Shown here in pieces: positions 10,463 through 19,614 of a stretch of 64,000 nt of DNA; positions within the stretch are counted from its first letter, which is position 1; every line of letters begins with the position of its first letter. The notes under the pieces were generated by a model, which did not search any database, had not been told where the DNA came from, and worked only from the letters and a program-made list of their open reading frames with translations. The stretch lies in assembly GCF_004348985.1 (NCBI RefSeq), contig NZ_SMKW01000024.1, forward strand, positions 1-64,000. The letters are read 5' to 3'. The stretch comes from Saccharopolyspora elongata (GTDB lineage: Bacteria > Actinomycetota > Actinomycetes > Mycobacteriales > Pseudonocardiaceae). The position numbers and the translations under genes were made by a program.

Positions 10463-10969
10463 ATGTCGATCATCGAAACCGCCACTCAGAGCAGCGTCAT
10501 CACCCTTCCGACGATTGACCGGCCACTGCTCGAACACGGCGTCCGGATCAGCGGCCGAGACCGCGGCGTGCGCATCAGCGGGCAGCGCGGCGTGCGGATT
10601 TCCAACGGGGTGCGGATCAGCCGCGGGGTGCGGATCAGTGGTCGACAGGGCGTTCGGATCAGCGCACAGCACGGCGTCCGGATCAGCGCATGCCTTCAGG
10701 GCGTCCGCATCAGTGGCCGACACGGTGTGCGCATCAGCAACCAAAGCGGAGTCCGCATCAGCAACCAAAGCGGAGTCCGCATCAGCAACCGGAGCGGTGT
10801 GCGGATCAGCGGGCGGCAGCAGGGCGTCCGGATTTCGAACGGGGTGCGGATCAGCCGCGGTGTGCGCATCAGCGGGCAGAGCGGGGTGCGGATCAGCGGG
10901 CGGCAGCAGGGCGTGCGGATTTCCAACGGGGTGCGGATAAGCGGGCGGCAGGGCGTGCGGATCAGCTGA
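10463..10969 (+). CDS. GVRIS pentapeptide-repeat protein, unknown function
   Basis: This 168-residue protein starts at an ATG with GGGAGG at 10451-10456. After a 25-residue leader-like segment (MSIIETATQSSVITLPTIDR then PLLEH) the rest is 19 copies of GVRIS separated by linkers of one, three or four residues, never two. Linkers are polar: N, R, GRQ, GQS, NQS, GRQQ. There is no signal peptide or membrane helix, and one Cys. Synonymous codons vary within the repeats (GGC/GGG/GGA/GGT, GTC/GTG/GTT, ATC/ATT/ATA, AGC/AGT/TCC/TCG) while the residues hold, which argues for selection on the peptide. It could be a beta-solenoid scaffold or a multi-core precursor peptide. I know of no matching family. 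Confidence 0.72.
   Translation: MSIIETATQSSVITLPTIDRPLLEHGVRISGRDRGVRISGQRGVRISNGVRISRGVRISGRQGVRISAQHGVRISACLQGVRISGRHGVRISNQSGVRISNQSGVRISNRSGVRISGRQQGVRISNGVRISRGVRISGQSGVRISGRQQGVRISNGVRISGRQGVRIS
10538..10966 (+). repeat. 19-copy GVRIS coding repeat array
   Basis: Nineteen 15-base GVRIS units are spaced by 3, 9 or 12 bases, so the period is 6, 8 or 9 residues. Larger blocks recur too: the string GRQQ, GVRIS, N, GVRIS appears twice, and three NQS/NRS units stand in tandem. This shows recent expansion by unequal exchange. Confidence 0.9.
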
Positions 10970-11040
10970 TCAGGCTCGGCGCAGCGGAACCTCCCGCCAT
11001 CTCGCGGCACCGCAGCTCGACGACCGGCCCGACCGGCGCG

Positions 11041-11718
11041 TCAGGCCGCGGGCTCACCGAGGTACGGCAACCACAGCGGGTCCGTTTCGGACAGTCCCGC
11101 CAGCAGCCGCCAATGCCGCCCGCGCGGCGCGTGCGGCGCCACCGGCAGGCGCCAGCCCAGTTCGCTCAGCGTCTTGTCCGCCTTGCGGTGGTTGCACTTG
11201 GTGCAGCAGGCGACGCAGTTCTCCCAAGTGTGCGGCCCCCCGCGACTGCGCGGGACGACATGATCTATCGTTTCGGCGCGAGCACCGCAGTACACGCACC
11301 GGTAGTTGTCCCGCAGCATCAGCGCGGCACGGGTCAACGGCACCCGGCCGCGGTACGGCACTCGCACGAAGTTGCTCAGCCTGATCACGGACGGGACCTC
11401 GACGCTGGCGGCGGCGGAGTGCAGCACCATGCCTGCGGAGTCACCGTGCACGACCTCGGCCTTGCCGCAGACCAGCAGCACGATCGCCCGGCGCAGCGGG
11501 AGCGCGGTCAGCGGTTCGAAGGTGGTGTTGAGCAGCAGCACCCGGCGTTTTCGCCAGGACGGCGCGTGACCGGGAGGCCGGTCGGCCTGCGGCGGCGACG
11601 TGCCGGCGCGGCTCGGCGGGCACAGCGGGGCCCGCGGCGCGAGGCTCGTGGCCTTCAGCGCCGGTTGTCGGGTCGGTTGTCGGTCGGGCACGCGACCACC
11701 TCCACCGGTGTCGGGCAT
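11041..11718 (-). CDS. HNH endonuclease family protein (Rv2469c-like)
   Basis: The conserved core starts at RKRRVLLLNTTFEPL and runs to the end. The HNH nuclease motif is NYRCVYCGARAETIDHVVPR, then GGPHTWENCVACCTKCNHRKADKT, giving two CxxC zinc knuckles around the catalytic His. The residues before the core are Pro/Arg-rich and poorly constrained. The start is uncertain; the ATG at 11716-11718 is taken (225 residues), and an ATG further upstream at 11793 is possible. The family is widespread next to pepN/glbO in mycobacteria. Its biological substrate is unknown. Confidence 0.85.
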   Translation of the reverse strand: MPDTGGGGRVPDRQPTRQPALKATSLAPRAPLCPPSRAGTSPPQADRPPGHAPSWRKRRVLLLNTTFEPLTALPLRRAIVLLVCGKAEVVHGDSAGMVLHSAAASVEVPSVIRLSNFVRVPYRGRVPLTRAALMLRDNYRCVYCGARAETIDHVVPRSRGGPHTWENCVACCTKCNHRKADKTLSELGWRLPVAPHAPRGRHWRLLAGLSETDPLWLPYLGEPAA

Positions 11719-11912
11719 AGTCGAACATAGAACCCCGCCCGAACGCACGTGTGATTCGACACTCGACGTCGAGTGATCGATTACCGCCATCATTCCCGAT
11801 CACACGCCCGCAGAACAACAATGATCGTTCCGGGTGATTCGACCTTCGTTTCCGGAAGAATGATCACTCCGAGATCGACGAACGGTCGCCGGATGCACGT
11901 ATCGTCGCTGCC

Positions 11913-14027
11913 GTGACCGACGTGCAAGCCTCGCAGCTGACCTACCCCGGCGCCGACCGCGACGACATCGTCGAAGACCTGCACGGCCACCAGGTGGCCG
12001 ACCCGTACCGGTGGCTGGAAGACCCGGCCGAGCCGCGCACCGAGGCGTGGTCGACGGCACAGGACGCGCTCGCCCGGACCTGGTTGGACGAGTTGCCCGG
12101 CCGGGAGGCGATCGCGGAGCGGATGCGGTCGCTGCTGTCGTCCGGCTCCGTCTCGGCACCGGCGTGGCGCGCGGGCCGGGCGTTCTTCACCCGCCGGGAG
12201 CCCGAGCAGGAGTTCCCGGTGCTGTACGTGCGCGAGGCCGACGGCACCGAGCGGGTGCTGCTGGACGTCACCGAGCTGGACCCGTCCGGGCTGACCACCT
12301 TGGACAGCTGGACCCCGAGCCTGGAGGGCGACCGGCTGGCCTACCAGATCTCCGTCGGCGGCGACGAGGAATCGCTGCTGCACGTGCTGGACGTCGCCAC
12401 CGGCGAACTCGTCGAGGGCCCGATCGACCGGTGCCGCTACTCGACGATCTCGTGGCTGCCCGGCGGCGAGGAGTTCTTCTACATCCGGCGGCTGGCGCCG
12501 GAACTGGTGCCCGACGGCGAGGAGCTGTTCCACCGCCGGGTCTGGCGGCACCGGGTCGGTTCCGACCCCGACCAGGACCTGCTGGTGCACGGCGAGGGCC
12601 TGGACCACACCTTCTACTACGGCACCCGGGTGTCGCGGGACGGCCGCTGGCTGGTCATCGAGGGCAGCCCGGGCACCGCGCGGCGGGATTCGGTGTGGAT
12701 CGCCGATCTCGCGGCCGGCGACGTCCCCGAGCTCCGGCAGGTCGTGGACACCTCCGACGGGTACCGCGTCGGCGCCTGGGTGGAGCGCGACGGCCGGCTG
12801 TACGTGATGACGACGCTGGACGCGCCGCGCTGGCGGCTGTGCGTGGCCGACCCGGCCCGGCCGGAGCCGGCCAACTGGACGGAGCTGATCGCCGAGGAGC
12901 CCGACTCGGTGCTGGAGGCGGTGCGCTGGTTCGACACCGGCGACGGTGACCCGCAGCTGGTCGTGCTCCGCACCCGGCACGCGGTGTCCGAGGTGACGCT
13001 GCACGACCCGGCGACCGGGCGGCGGACCGCCGAGGTCCCGCTGCCGAGCACCGGCCAGGTCACCTCGCTGACCACTGTGGACGAATCGACCGACCGCGAC
13101 CGGGACCGGCTGTGGATCGGCTGGACCGACTTCGCCACCCCGCCCTGCGTGCACGCATACTCGCGCGGCACCGGGACCACCGAGCTGGACCAGCAGGCGC
13201 CGGGCACCGTCGAGCTGCCCGCGGTGCACACCCAGCAGGTCACCTACCGCTCGCTGGACGGCACCCCGGTGCGGATGTTCCTGCTGAGCGCGAGCGCCGA
13301 ACCGGACCGCCCGCGGCCGGTGTTCATGACCGGCTACGGCGGCTTCTCGCTGTCCCGCGAGCCCGGCTACACGCCGTCCGCGCTGGCGTGGGTCGCCGCC
13401 GGCGGCGTTTGGGCGCTGCCCTCGCTGCGCGGTGGCGGCGAAGAGGGCGAGGAATGGCACGTCGCGGGCATGCGCGAGCAGAAGCAGCACACCTTCGACG
13501 ACTTCCACGCGGCGGCGCAGCACCTGATCGACGAAGGCTGGACGACCTCCGAGCAGCTGGCGATCTCCGGCGGTTCCAACGGCGGCCTGCTGGTCGGGGC
13601 GGCGCTGACGCAGCGCCCGGACCTCTACCGGGCAGTGGTGTGCTCGGCGCCGCTGCTGGACATGGTCCGCTACGAGCAGTTCCTGCTGGGCCGGACCTGG
13701 AACGACGAGTACGGCACCGCCGACGACCCGGAGGAACTGGGCTGGCTGCTGTCCTACTCGCCGTACCACAACGTGGCCGACCAGACCGACTACCCGTCGG
13801 TGCTGTTCACCGTCTTCGAGTCGGACTCCCGGGTCGATCCGAACCACGCCCGCAAGATGTGCGCGGCGCTGCAGCAGGCCACCAGCTCGGACCCGGCTAA
13901 GCGGCCGATCCTGCTGCGCAGGGAGACCGAGGTCGGCCATGCCGCGCGCTCGGTGTCCCGTACCGTAGGGCTTGCGACCGACCAGCTCGCCTTCCTCGCG
14001 GAGGCCACCGGACTCGCCCTGGACTGA
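11913..14027 (+). CDS. S9 family prolyl oligopeptidase / oligopeptidase B-like peptidase
   Basis: This 704-residue cytosolic serine peptidase starts at the GTG at 11913. The N-terminal part opens with DPYRWLEDP and forms the beta-propeller. The C-terminal alpha/beta hydrolase domain carries the triad: Ser555 in GGSNGGL, Asp638 in ESDSRVD and His676 in EVGHAARS. These positions match prolyl oligopeptidase (about 554/641/680). GYGGFSLSREPGYTP and LPSLRGGGEEGEEWH are also typical. Family S9A is clear. The cleavage specificity (after Pro or basic residues) is not certain from sequence. Confidence 0.92.
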   Translation: MTDVQASQLTYPGADRDDIVEDLHGHQVADPYRWLEDPAEPRTEAWSTAQDALARTWLDELPGREAIAERMRSLLSSGSVSAPAWRAGRAFFTRREPEQEFPVLYVREADGTERVLLDVTELDPSGLTTLDSWTPSLEGDRLAYQISVGGDEESLLHVLDVATGELVEGPIDRCRYSTISWLPGGEEFFYIRRLAPELVPDGEELFHRRVWRHRVGSDPDQDLLVHGEGLDHTFYYGTRVSRDGRWLVIEGSPGTARRDSVWIADLAAGDVPELRQVVDTSDGYRVGAWVERDGRLYVMTTLDAPRWRLCVADPARPEPANWTELIAEEPDSVLEAVRWFDTGDGDPQLVVLRTRHAVSEVTLHDPATGRRTAEVPLPSTGQVTSLTTVDESTDRDRDRLWIGWTDFATPPCVHAYSRGTGTTELDQQAPGTVELPAVHTQQVTYRSLDGTPVRMFLLSASAEPDRPRPVFMTGYGGFSLSREPGYTPSALAWVAAGGVWALPSLRGGGEEGEEWHVAGMREQKQHTFDDFHAAAQHLIDEGWTTSEQLAISGGSNGGLLVGAALTQRPDLYRAVVCSAPLLDMVRYEQFLLGRTWNDEYGTADDPEELGWLLSYSPYHNVADQTDYPSVLFTVFESDSRVDPNHARKMCAALQQATSSDPAKRPILLRRETEVGHAARSVSRTVGLATDQLAFLAEATGLALD

Positions 14028-14064
14028 GCCCCGAACTCGGTCCCGGCGGTCAGCTGTTCGAGTC

Positions 14065-14088
14065 TCGTGCGCAGCGGGGTGCGCACGA
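14065..14088. terminator. hairpin after S9 peptidase
   Basis: TCGTGCGCA at 14065-14073 and its complement at 14080-14088 form a 9-bp stem with a 6-base loop, 38 bases past the peptidase stop codon. Confidence 0.5.
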
Positions 14089-14197
14089 TGCTCGAGTTGT
14101 CCGGTTGCCCACCCGGTGATGTCGCCCCAAAGCACCGGCACCCCCGTGCCGGGTAACCACCGCGGGCCCTGAACGACAGCATGGAGACCCCCGACCC

Positions 14198-15169
14198 ATG
14201 GATCTGCCGCTTATGACCCAACCGAACTGTGAGCAGGATGCGTTCTGGTGCCAGACGATCTCCGACTGGACCGGCAACCAGTGGCTGGCTTCCTACGCCG
14301 ACCTGCTCATCGCCAAACCCCTGAACATCCTCCTCATCCTGATCGTCGCGTTCATCGTGCGATGGCTGGTGCACCGCACCATCAACCGCCTCACGCAGGG
14401 CAACGGCAAGCCCCCGAAGCTGCTGACCCCGCTGCGGGAGCGCCGGGCGGACACGCTGACCGCCGAGCTGCTGTCGGAGCGCCGCCTCCAGCGGGCGCGG
14501 ACGATCGGTTCGGTGCTCAAGTCGATCGCCTCGCTGGTGATCTACGGCCTGGCCGCGATCTACGTGCTGCAGGTGCTGAGCATCCAGATCGCGCCGGTGC
14601 TGGCGTCCGCCGGTGTGCTCGGTGTCGCCGTCGCCTTCGGCGCGCAGAACCTCGTCCGGGACTTCCTGTCCGGCATGTTCATGCTGGTCGAGGACCAGTA
14701 CGGCGTCGGTGACGTGGTGGACCTCGGCGAGGCCAGCGGCACCGTCGAGGCGGTGGGCCTGCGCGTCACCACGCTGCGCGACATCAACGGCACCGTCTGG
14801 TACGTCCGCAACGGCGAGATCCTGCGGGTCGGCAACTCCAGCCAGGGCTTCGCCGTGGCCGTGGTGGACTTCCCCATCTCGCACACCAGCGATGTGCAGA
14901 AGGCCATCGAGGTCGCTGCGAAGGTGGCCACCGAGGCGACGTCGCGGGAGCCGCTGTCCAAGGACGTGCTGAACCCGCCGGAGATGCTCGGCGTGGACCA
15001 GATCACCTCGGACACCATCACGCTGCGGCTGACGACCAAGGTCCGGCCGGGCCGGCAGTGGTCGGTGCAGCGGCGGCTGCGCGCGGAGATCAAGCGCGCC
15101 TACGACGAACAGGACATCGAGCCGCCGTACCCGTACGGCCGCCCGCTGCCTCCCACGCCGGTGGCCTGA
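14198..15169 (+). CDS. MscS-family mechanosensitive ion channel
   Basis: This 323-residue membrane protein has three helices: about 42-60, 104-123 and 132-152. The MscS pore and beta-domain signature is VAFGAQNLVRDFLSG followed by EDQYGVGDVVDLGEASG and VEAVGLRVTTLRDINGTVW. The C-terminal domain is a short alpha/beta vestibule with a YPYGRP tail. Such channels relieve osmotic downshock by opening under membrane tension. It is flanked by hairpins on both sides, so probably a single-gene transcript. Confidence 0.93.
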   Translation: MDLPLMTQPNCEQDAFWCQTISDWTGNQWLASYADLLIAKPLNILLILIVAFIVRWLVHRTINRLTQGNGKPPKLLTPLRERRADTLTAELLSERRLQRARTIGSVLKSIASLVIYGLAAIYVLQVLSIQIAPVLASAGVLGVAVAFGAQNLVRDFLSGMFMLVEDQYGVGDVVDLGEASGTVEAVGLRVTTLRDINGTVWYVRNGEILRVGNSSQGFAVAVVDFPISHTSDVQKAIEVAAKVATEATSREPLSKDVLNPPEMLGVDQITSDTITLRLTTKVRPGRQWSVQRRLRAEIKRAYDEQDIEPPYPYGRPLPPTPVA

Positions 15170-15183
15170 TCCCAACCGCCGGT

Positions 15184-15243
15184 CACCGGGGTCGTGCGCA
15201 CTTCGGACCGCGACAGCGGTCCATCGGGCCCACGACCCCGGTG
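15184..15243. terminator. nested hairpin between mscS and globin
   Basis: The outer arms CACCGGGGTCGTG (15184-15196) and CACGACCCCGGTG (15231-15243) are perfect over 13 bp. An inner hairpin GGACCGC/GCGGTCC lies between them. Confidence 0.6.
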
Positions 15244-15301
15244 TGAGGCGTTCGGCCACAGGGCCGCCCAAAATCGAAGCCGCCCCTGAGAGGATGGAGC
15301 C

Positions 15302-15685
15302 GTGACTTCCGTGGAGACCTTCTACCAGCAGGTCGGCGGCGAGGCGACCTTCCACCGGATCGTGGCGCGGTTCTACGAGGAGGTGGCCAAGGACGAGCTG
15401 CTGCGGCCCCTCTACCCGGAGGAGGACCTCGGGCCCGCCGAGGAGCGGCTGCGGCTGTTCCTGATCCAGTACTGGGGCGGCCCGCACACCTACTCCGACC
15501 GGCGCGGTCATCCGCGGCTGCGGATGCGCCACGCGCCGTTCAAGATCGGCCCGGCGGAGCGCGACGCGTGGCTGCGCTGCATGCGGATCGCGGTCGACGA
15601 GGTCGATCTCCGGCCGGAGCACCGCGACCAGCTGTGGCAGTACATGGAAATGGCCGCCAACAGCATGATCAATTCGTGGTTCTGA
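15302..15685 (+). CDS. glbO: group II truncated hemoglobin (GlbO-like)
   Basis: This 127-residue globin starts at the GTG at 15302. Group II features are visible: an early FYEEV segment carrying the B-helix Tyr, [13 protein letters not shown] at the CD/E region, the proximal His in RMRHAPF, and the distal Trp G8 in RDAWLRCM. Group II hemoglobins bind O2 tightly and are linked to respiration and redox protection in mycobacteria. The next gene starts 13 bases after the stop codon, as glbO-aglA in M. tuberculosis. Confidence 0.93.
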   Translation: MTSVETFYQQVGGEATFHRIVARFYEEVAKDELLRPLYPEEDLGPAEERLRLFLIQYWGGPHTYSDRRGHPRLRMRHAPFKIGPAERDAWLRCMRIAVDEVDLRPEHRDQLWQYMEMAANSMINSWF

Positions 15686-15698
15686 GCAGAAGGACCTG

Positions 15699-16766
15699 GT
15701 GATGCGGCGGGCAGACGCGCTGGCGGGCCACGGCGAGCGGCCGTGGTGGTGGGATGCGGTGTGCTACCAGGTCGACGTCGGCTCGTTCGCCGACGGCGAT
15801 GGTGACGGGATCGGCGACCTCGCCGGGCTGACGGGCCGGCTCGGCTACCTGGAACTACTCGAGGTCGACGCGATCGTGCTGGCCGGCGCGGCCGGGCTGG
15901 ATCCGGCGGCGGGCCCCTTCGCCGAGCTGCTCGGCGAGGCGCACGACTCCGGGATGCGGGTGATGCTCTCGCTCGACGTGGATCCCGCGCGCAGCGACCC
16001 GGCATCGGTGTTGTTGCCGTGGCTGGAGCACGGGGCCGATGGTTTCCACCTGGCCCCGCGCCCCGATCCGGCCGATGCCATCGGCGCCGCGCTGGCCGGC
16101 CACCGGGATCGCGTGGTGATCGGCAGCGGCCCTGGCGACTGGCACCTGTCGTTCAACCTCGACCTGGCCGTCGCCGGTTTCGACGCCGACCAGGTCCGCA
16201 AGGCGATCACGGACGTGCTCGCCGCCCCCGGGCCGCGCCCGGCGTGGGCGATGGCCAGCCGCGACACCCAGCAGAGCCGGGACGACGCGGCGCTGACGCC
16301 GGTGCGCGCGATGGCGTTGGTGCAGTTGGCGCTGCCCGGCGCGGTCTGCCTGCGGCACGGCGAGGAGCTCGGCCTGCCCGGCACGCAGCGCGTCCGGATG
16401 CCGTGGGAGGGCGACCAGCCGCCGTTCGGCTTCTCCACCGCCGACGCCGACTGGTCGTCGATCATCCCGGCCGACTGGGTGTCCTTCACCGCGGAGGCGC
16501 AGCTGGAGGACGAGGCGTCCACGCTGTCGCTGTACCGGCACGCGCTGGAGACCCGGGGCACGCATCCGGCGTTCGACGGTGACGAGGTCGAGTGGTTCGG
16601 CGCGCCGGCGGGATGCTTCGCGTTCCGGCGCACCGGCACCACCCTGATCTGCGCGTTGAACACCTCGCCGGAGCCGGTGCCGCTGCCGCCGGGCGAGGTG
16701 CTGCTGTCGTCGCGGCCGGTGGGCCCCGGTGAGTTGCCGCCGGGGACCGCGGCCTGGCTGGTGTGA
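15699..16766 (+). CDS. degenerate GH13 alpha-glucosidase-like protein, likely inactive
   Basis: This 355-residue protein keeps the GH13 start (WWWDAVCYQVDVGSFADGDGDGIGDLAGL) and a C-terminal domain with QLALPGAVCLRHGEELGLPG and a beta-rich end. The usual GH13 enzymes are about 530-550 residues. The catalytic region is lost: the nucleophile motif GxRxDxxxH has become ADGFHLAPRPDPAD, and no acid/base Glu motif or NHD Asp is seen. The frame is intact with normal codon bias, so it may persist with a non-enzymatic or regulatory role. It sits where aglA follows glbO in mycobacteria. Confidence 0.75.
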   Translation: MMRRADALAGHGERPWWWDAVCYQVDVGSFADGDGDGIGDLAGLTGRLGYLELLEVDAIVLAGAAGLDPAAGPFAELLGEAHDSGMRVMLSLDVDPARSDPASVLLPWLEHGADGFHLAPRPDPADAIGAALAGHRDRVVIGSGPGDWHLSFNLDLAVAGFDADQVRKAITDVLAAPGPRPAWAMASRDTQQSRDDAALTPVRAMALVQLALPGAVCLRHGEELGLPGTQRVRMPWEGDQPPFGFSTADADWSSIIPADWVSFTAEAQLEDEASTLSLYRHALETRGTHPAFDGDEVEWFGAPAGCFAFRRTGTTLICALNTSPEPVPLPPGEVLLSSRPVGPGELPPGTAAWLV

Positions 16767-16858
16767 GTCTGGCCTCCAAAGGCGACCGGGCGCGAGTGAG
16801 CCGGAACGGGTGGCGGTAAATTTTGGTAAAACCACCCCGCTGACACCCACTGGATGCT

Positions 16859-18151
16859 ATGACTGCCGTCGCGCCAGCGCTGAGCTCTCCTCGGACGGAA
16901 CGCACCCGTCGGCTGGTCGGCATCGACATCGCCAGGTTCTTCGCGGTGTTCGGGATGTTCTGCATCCACTTCGGCGTGCCGTTCGCGCACGGCGACGTCG
17001 AGGTGTGGATCGCGCAGTTCTCCAGCGGCCGGTCGACCGCGCTGTTCACCCTGCTGGCCGGGGTGTCGCTGGCGATGATGACCGGGCGCAGCGAGCCGCC
17101 GACCGGAGAGGCGCTGCGGCAGGCCCGCATCCGGATCGCGGTGCGCGCGTTGCTGTTGCTGGTGGTCGGCATCGCGCTGGCGAAGGCGACCGCGGCGACG
17201 GGCTTCCTGCTCACCGTGATCATCCCGTTCTACGGGCTGTACTTCCTGCTCGCGGTGCCGTTAATCCGGTTGCGGGCGCGCGGCCTGCTGATCGCCGCGG
17301 TGGTCGCGGCCGCGGTCGGCCCGCAGCTGTCGTTCGTGCTGCGGACCTGGATCGCCGGGGACACGCCGATGCGCGCGATCGTCGACGCGGTCAACCTGGT
17401 CGACCCGGCACACCTGATCGCCGACGCCGGGCTGTTCGACCTGCTGCTGCTCGGCTTCTACCCGGCCGCGTCGTACCTGCCGCTGGTGCTGGCGGGGATG
17501 GCCGTCGGGCGGCTGGACCTGCAGTCGACCAAGGTGCGGTGCTGGCTGGCCGCGACCGGGCTGGCGGTGACGACGGTCGGCTACCAGGTGTCGAGCTGGC
17601 TGGTGGAGACCGTCGGCGGGGTGCCGCAGGGGCAGATCGAGGGCACCGTCCCGATCGAGCACCCGGAGTGGCTGGTGGCCGCCGCCGCGCACAGCGGCAC
17701 GACGTTCGAACTGCTCGACTCCGGCGGCATCGCGCTGGTGTTCGTCGCGGTGTGCCTGGAGCTGGCCGATCGGACGGGGCGGCTGCTGAAGCCCCTGGCC
17801 GCGGCCGGTTCGATGGCGTTGACGCTGTACGCGATCCACGCGCTGGTGCTGGCCTGGCAGATCGTGGTCGGCGGCTGGCCGCTCAGCGGCGTGCCGGACA
17901 CCCTGGCGCAGCTGGCCAGCATGGGCCCGGCGCTGCCCACGGACGTCCCGAACATGCCGGCGTTCCCGCGCGACGGCCACCACCCGGACGGCGTGGTGGC
18001 GTTCGTGAACACCTACATGCCCGAGGTGTTCCTGATCTTCTCGATCGCCTTCCCGCTGATCTGGCGGCGGTTCTTCCGCCGCGGGCCGCTGGAGGCGGCG
18101 GTCAGCGAGAGCGTCCGGCGCATCACCGATCACCTGTTCCGGCGGCACTGA
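16859..18151 (+). CDS. DUF418/acyltransferase-like multipass membrane protein
   Basis: This 430-residue integral membrane protein has about ten helices. The N-terminal RRLVGIDIARFFAVFGMF and the following HFG segment fit the DUF1624/DUF418 or acyltransferase-3-like families, which start with a GxDxxRGxA-type motif. The C-terminal part ends with the DUF418-like stretch and a basic tail. The direct repeat GGTAAATTTTGGTAAA (16815-16831) in the upstream gap may be part of its promoter. The substrate is unknown; roles in lipid or glycan O-acylation are only guesses. Confidence 0.65.
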   Translation: MTAVAPALSSPRTERTRRLVGIDIARFFAVFGMFCIHFGVPFAHGDVEVWIAQFSSGRSTALFTLLAGVSLAMMTGRSEPPTGEALRQARIRIAVRALLLLVVGIALAKATAATGFLLTVIIPFYGLYFLLAVPLIRLRARGLLIAAVVAAAVGPQLSFVLRTWIAGDTPMRAIVDAVNLVDPAHLIADAGLFDLLLLGFYPAASYLPLVLAGMAVGRLDLQSTKVRCWLAATGLAVTTVGYQVSSWLVETVGGVPQGQIEGTVPIEHPEWLVAAAAHSGTTFELLDSGGIALVFVAVCLELADRTGRLLKPLAAAGSMALTLYAIHALVLAWQIVVGGWPLSGVPDTLAQLASMGPALPTDVPNMPAFPRDGHHPDGVVAFVNTYMPEVFLIFSIAFPLIWRRFFRRGPLEAAVSESVRRITDHLFRRH

Positions 18152-18250
18152 GCCCGGTTTCGGCACCGGAGGGACTTTCGCCTCTTAACAGCCGCGCGGC
18201 GCGCATCGTTGCGTGGACGGATGGCGTCGCTCATCCGGAGGTGATCTCGA

Positions 18251-18517
18251 ATGAATTTCCGGCACCGGACCGACAACGCATCGGACGCGGTCGGAATCCC
18301 ACCCGCGCTCGGCAAGGCCATGGCGAACTACCGCTCCCTGCTCGACGAGCTGGAGGCGGGCAGCATCGACGACTCGACCTTCCGCCGCCGCGCGCTGGGC
18401 ATCGGGCTGATCGTGCGCGAGCACGACGCCTGGATCCTGGACCTCTCGACCGAGCGGTGGTGGCGCTACGACGGTGTGGCGCTGTCGAGCATCCGGTTCG
18501 GGGAAGCCGAGGACTGA
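18251..18517 (+). CDS. small conserved hypothetical protein
   Basis: This 88-residue soluble protein has GGAGGTGAT well placed before the ATG. The middle is helical (MANYRSLLDELEAGSID) with the motif DDSTFRRRALGIGLIVREHD, then AWILDLSTERWWRYDGVAL, which looks like a small beta-rich WW-containing end. The next gene starts 3 bases after the stop codon, so the two probably act together. No family recognised. Confidence 0.7.
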   Translation: MNFRHRTDNASDAVGIPPALGKAMANYRSLLDELEAGSIDDSTFRRRALGIGLIVREHDAWILDLSTERWWRYDGVALSSIRFGEAED

Positions 18518-18520
18518 GCC

Positions 18521-19504
18521 ATGTCCAAGCCGACCGATCCGGCGATCCTCCGGGAACGCCTCGACCACCTGGCCGGCCTGGTGCGCGAGGCGGCCGACCC
18601 CTTTCCGGCCGAGATGGCCGGACCGCTGTCGACCAGCCCGCTTCCAGTGGCGGCGCTGCAGGACCACCTGGGCAACGCGACGACGTGGCTCGGCCGGGTG
18701 TGGGCCGGGTTCGCGCGGGACGGCGCCGCGGTGCGGCGGTGGCTGGTGGACGAACCGCTGGCCTCGCCCGTCCCGGGCGAGGCGCTCAAGCCCCTGCCGC
18801 TGCGGAGGCAGTTCCGCCTCTCGCTGGCGACGGCGGCGTTCGGGGCCGCCGTGGCGGCGGCCAGCTACACGTTGACGGCGCCGTTCCCGGATCCGTTCCT
18901 CGGCCTGATCCCGCCGGGCCTGCTGGACCGGCTTCCGCCGTTCGCCGAGAACACCACGCCGGAAGCGCCCCAGTTCTCGCCCGACGCGGCGGCCCCGGAA
19001 CTGCCGCTGGCCGGCCAGGTCCCGGACACTCCCCCGCCGCCCGCTCCGCCCCCGTCCTCGGGTGATCAGCAGCCGCCGGGCGCGCCGCTCACACCGGGCA
19101 CGCCGGGCACCCCGGGGACACCGGGGATCGGCACGTCGGGCGTCAGCCCCGGTACTCAGGGCACGAGCGGATCGGACGAGACCGTGACCCAGGTGCCGCT
19201 GCAGGCTCCGGGAACGGCCGAGGACACCGCTCAGCACCAGGTGCCTCCGGCGAAGCCCGTGGCCCCGGGACCCGTCGCCCCTGCGCCGATCACCGAGACC
19301 ACCACGGTGCCGACCACCACGACGAACCCGACGACCACCGATCCGCCGACGACCACGACGCAGGAACCGACGACGGAGCCGACGACGACCGGAACCGGGC
19401 CGACCACGACCGAGCCCACCACCACGGCGACGCCCACCAGCACCGGCGAGCCGACGAGCACCACCGGTCCCGGCACGCCCTCGGAGCCGCCCAGCGGCGA
19501 CTAA
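18521..19504 (+). CDS. single-TM protein with long Pro/Thr-rich extracytoplasmic tail
   Basis: This 327-residue protein has about 105 cytosolic residues, including a helix rich in Leu and acidic residues. One membrane helix follows (about 108-125, LATAAFGAAVAAASYTL). Then come about 200 low-complexity residues: Pro-rich, GTPGTPGTPG, and finally blocks of TTT separated by Pro/Glu (about 240-320). The tail probably spans or decorates the cell wall, and the Thr clusters could be mannosylated. It is coupled to the 88-residue gene upstream. No enzymatic domain seen. Confidence 0.7.
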   Translation: MSKPTDPAILRERLDHLAGLVREAADPFPAEMAGPLSTSPLPVAALQDHLGNATTWLGRVWAGFARDGAAVRRWLVDEPLASPVPGEALKPLPLRRQFRLSLATAAFGAAVAAASYTLTAPFPDPFLGLIPPGLLDRLPPFAENTTPEAPQFSPDAAAPELPLAGQVPDTPPPPAPPPSSGDQQPPGAPLTPGTPGTPGTPGIGTSGVSPGTQGTSGSDETVTQVPLQAPGTAEDTAQHQVPPAKPVAPGPVAPAPITETTTVPTTTTNPTTTDPPTTTTQEPTTEPTTTGTGPTTTEPTTTATPTSTGEPTSTTGPGTPSEPPSGD

Positions 19505-19614
19505 ATCGTGAAACTTTCTCAGGTATTGGGAAGTTCCGGCCGGAACCTTGCCGCCGGGCACTGTGATCGTCTTCACTCCCTACTCATTTGTAGGCGAAGA
19601 GTGGAGGCACTCAG

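Noticed and set aside
10425..10940. Cys/Ala/Ser-rich plus frame and Asp/Ala-rich minus frame over the GVRIS array
   Set aside because: Both are open only because the array lacks stop codons. Third-position GC, ribosome site and silent changes favour the GVRIS frame.
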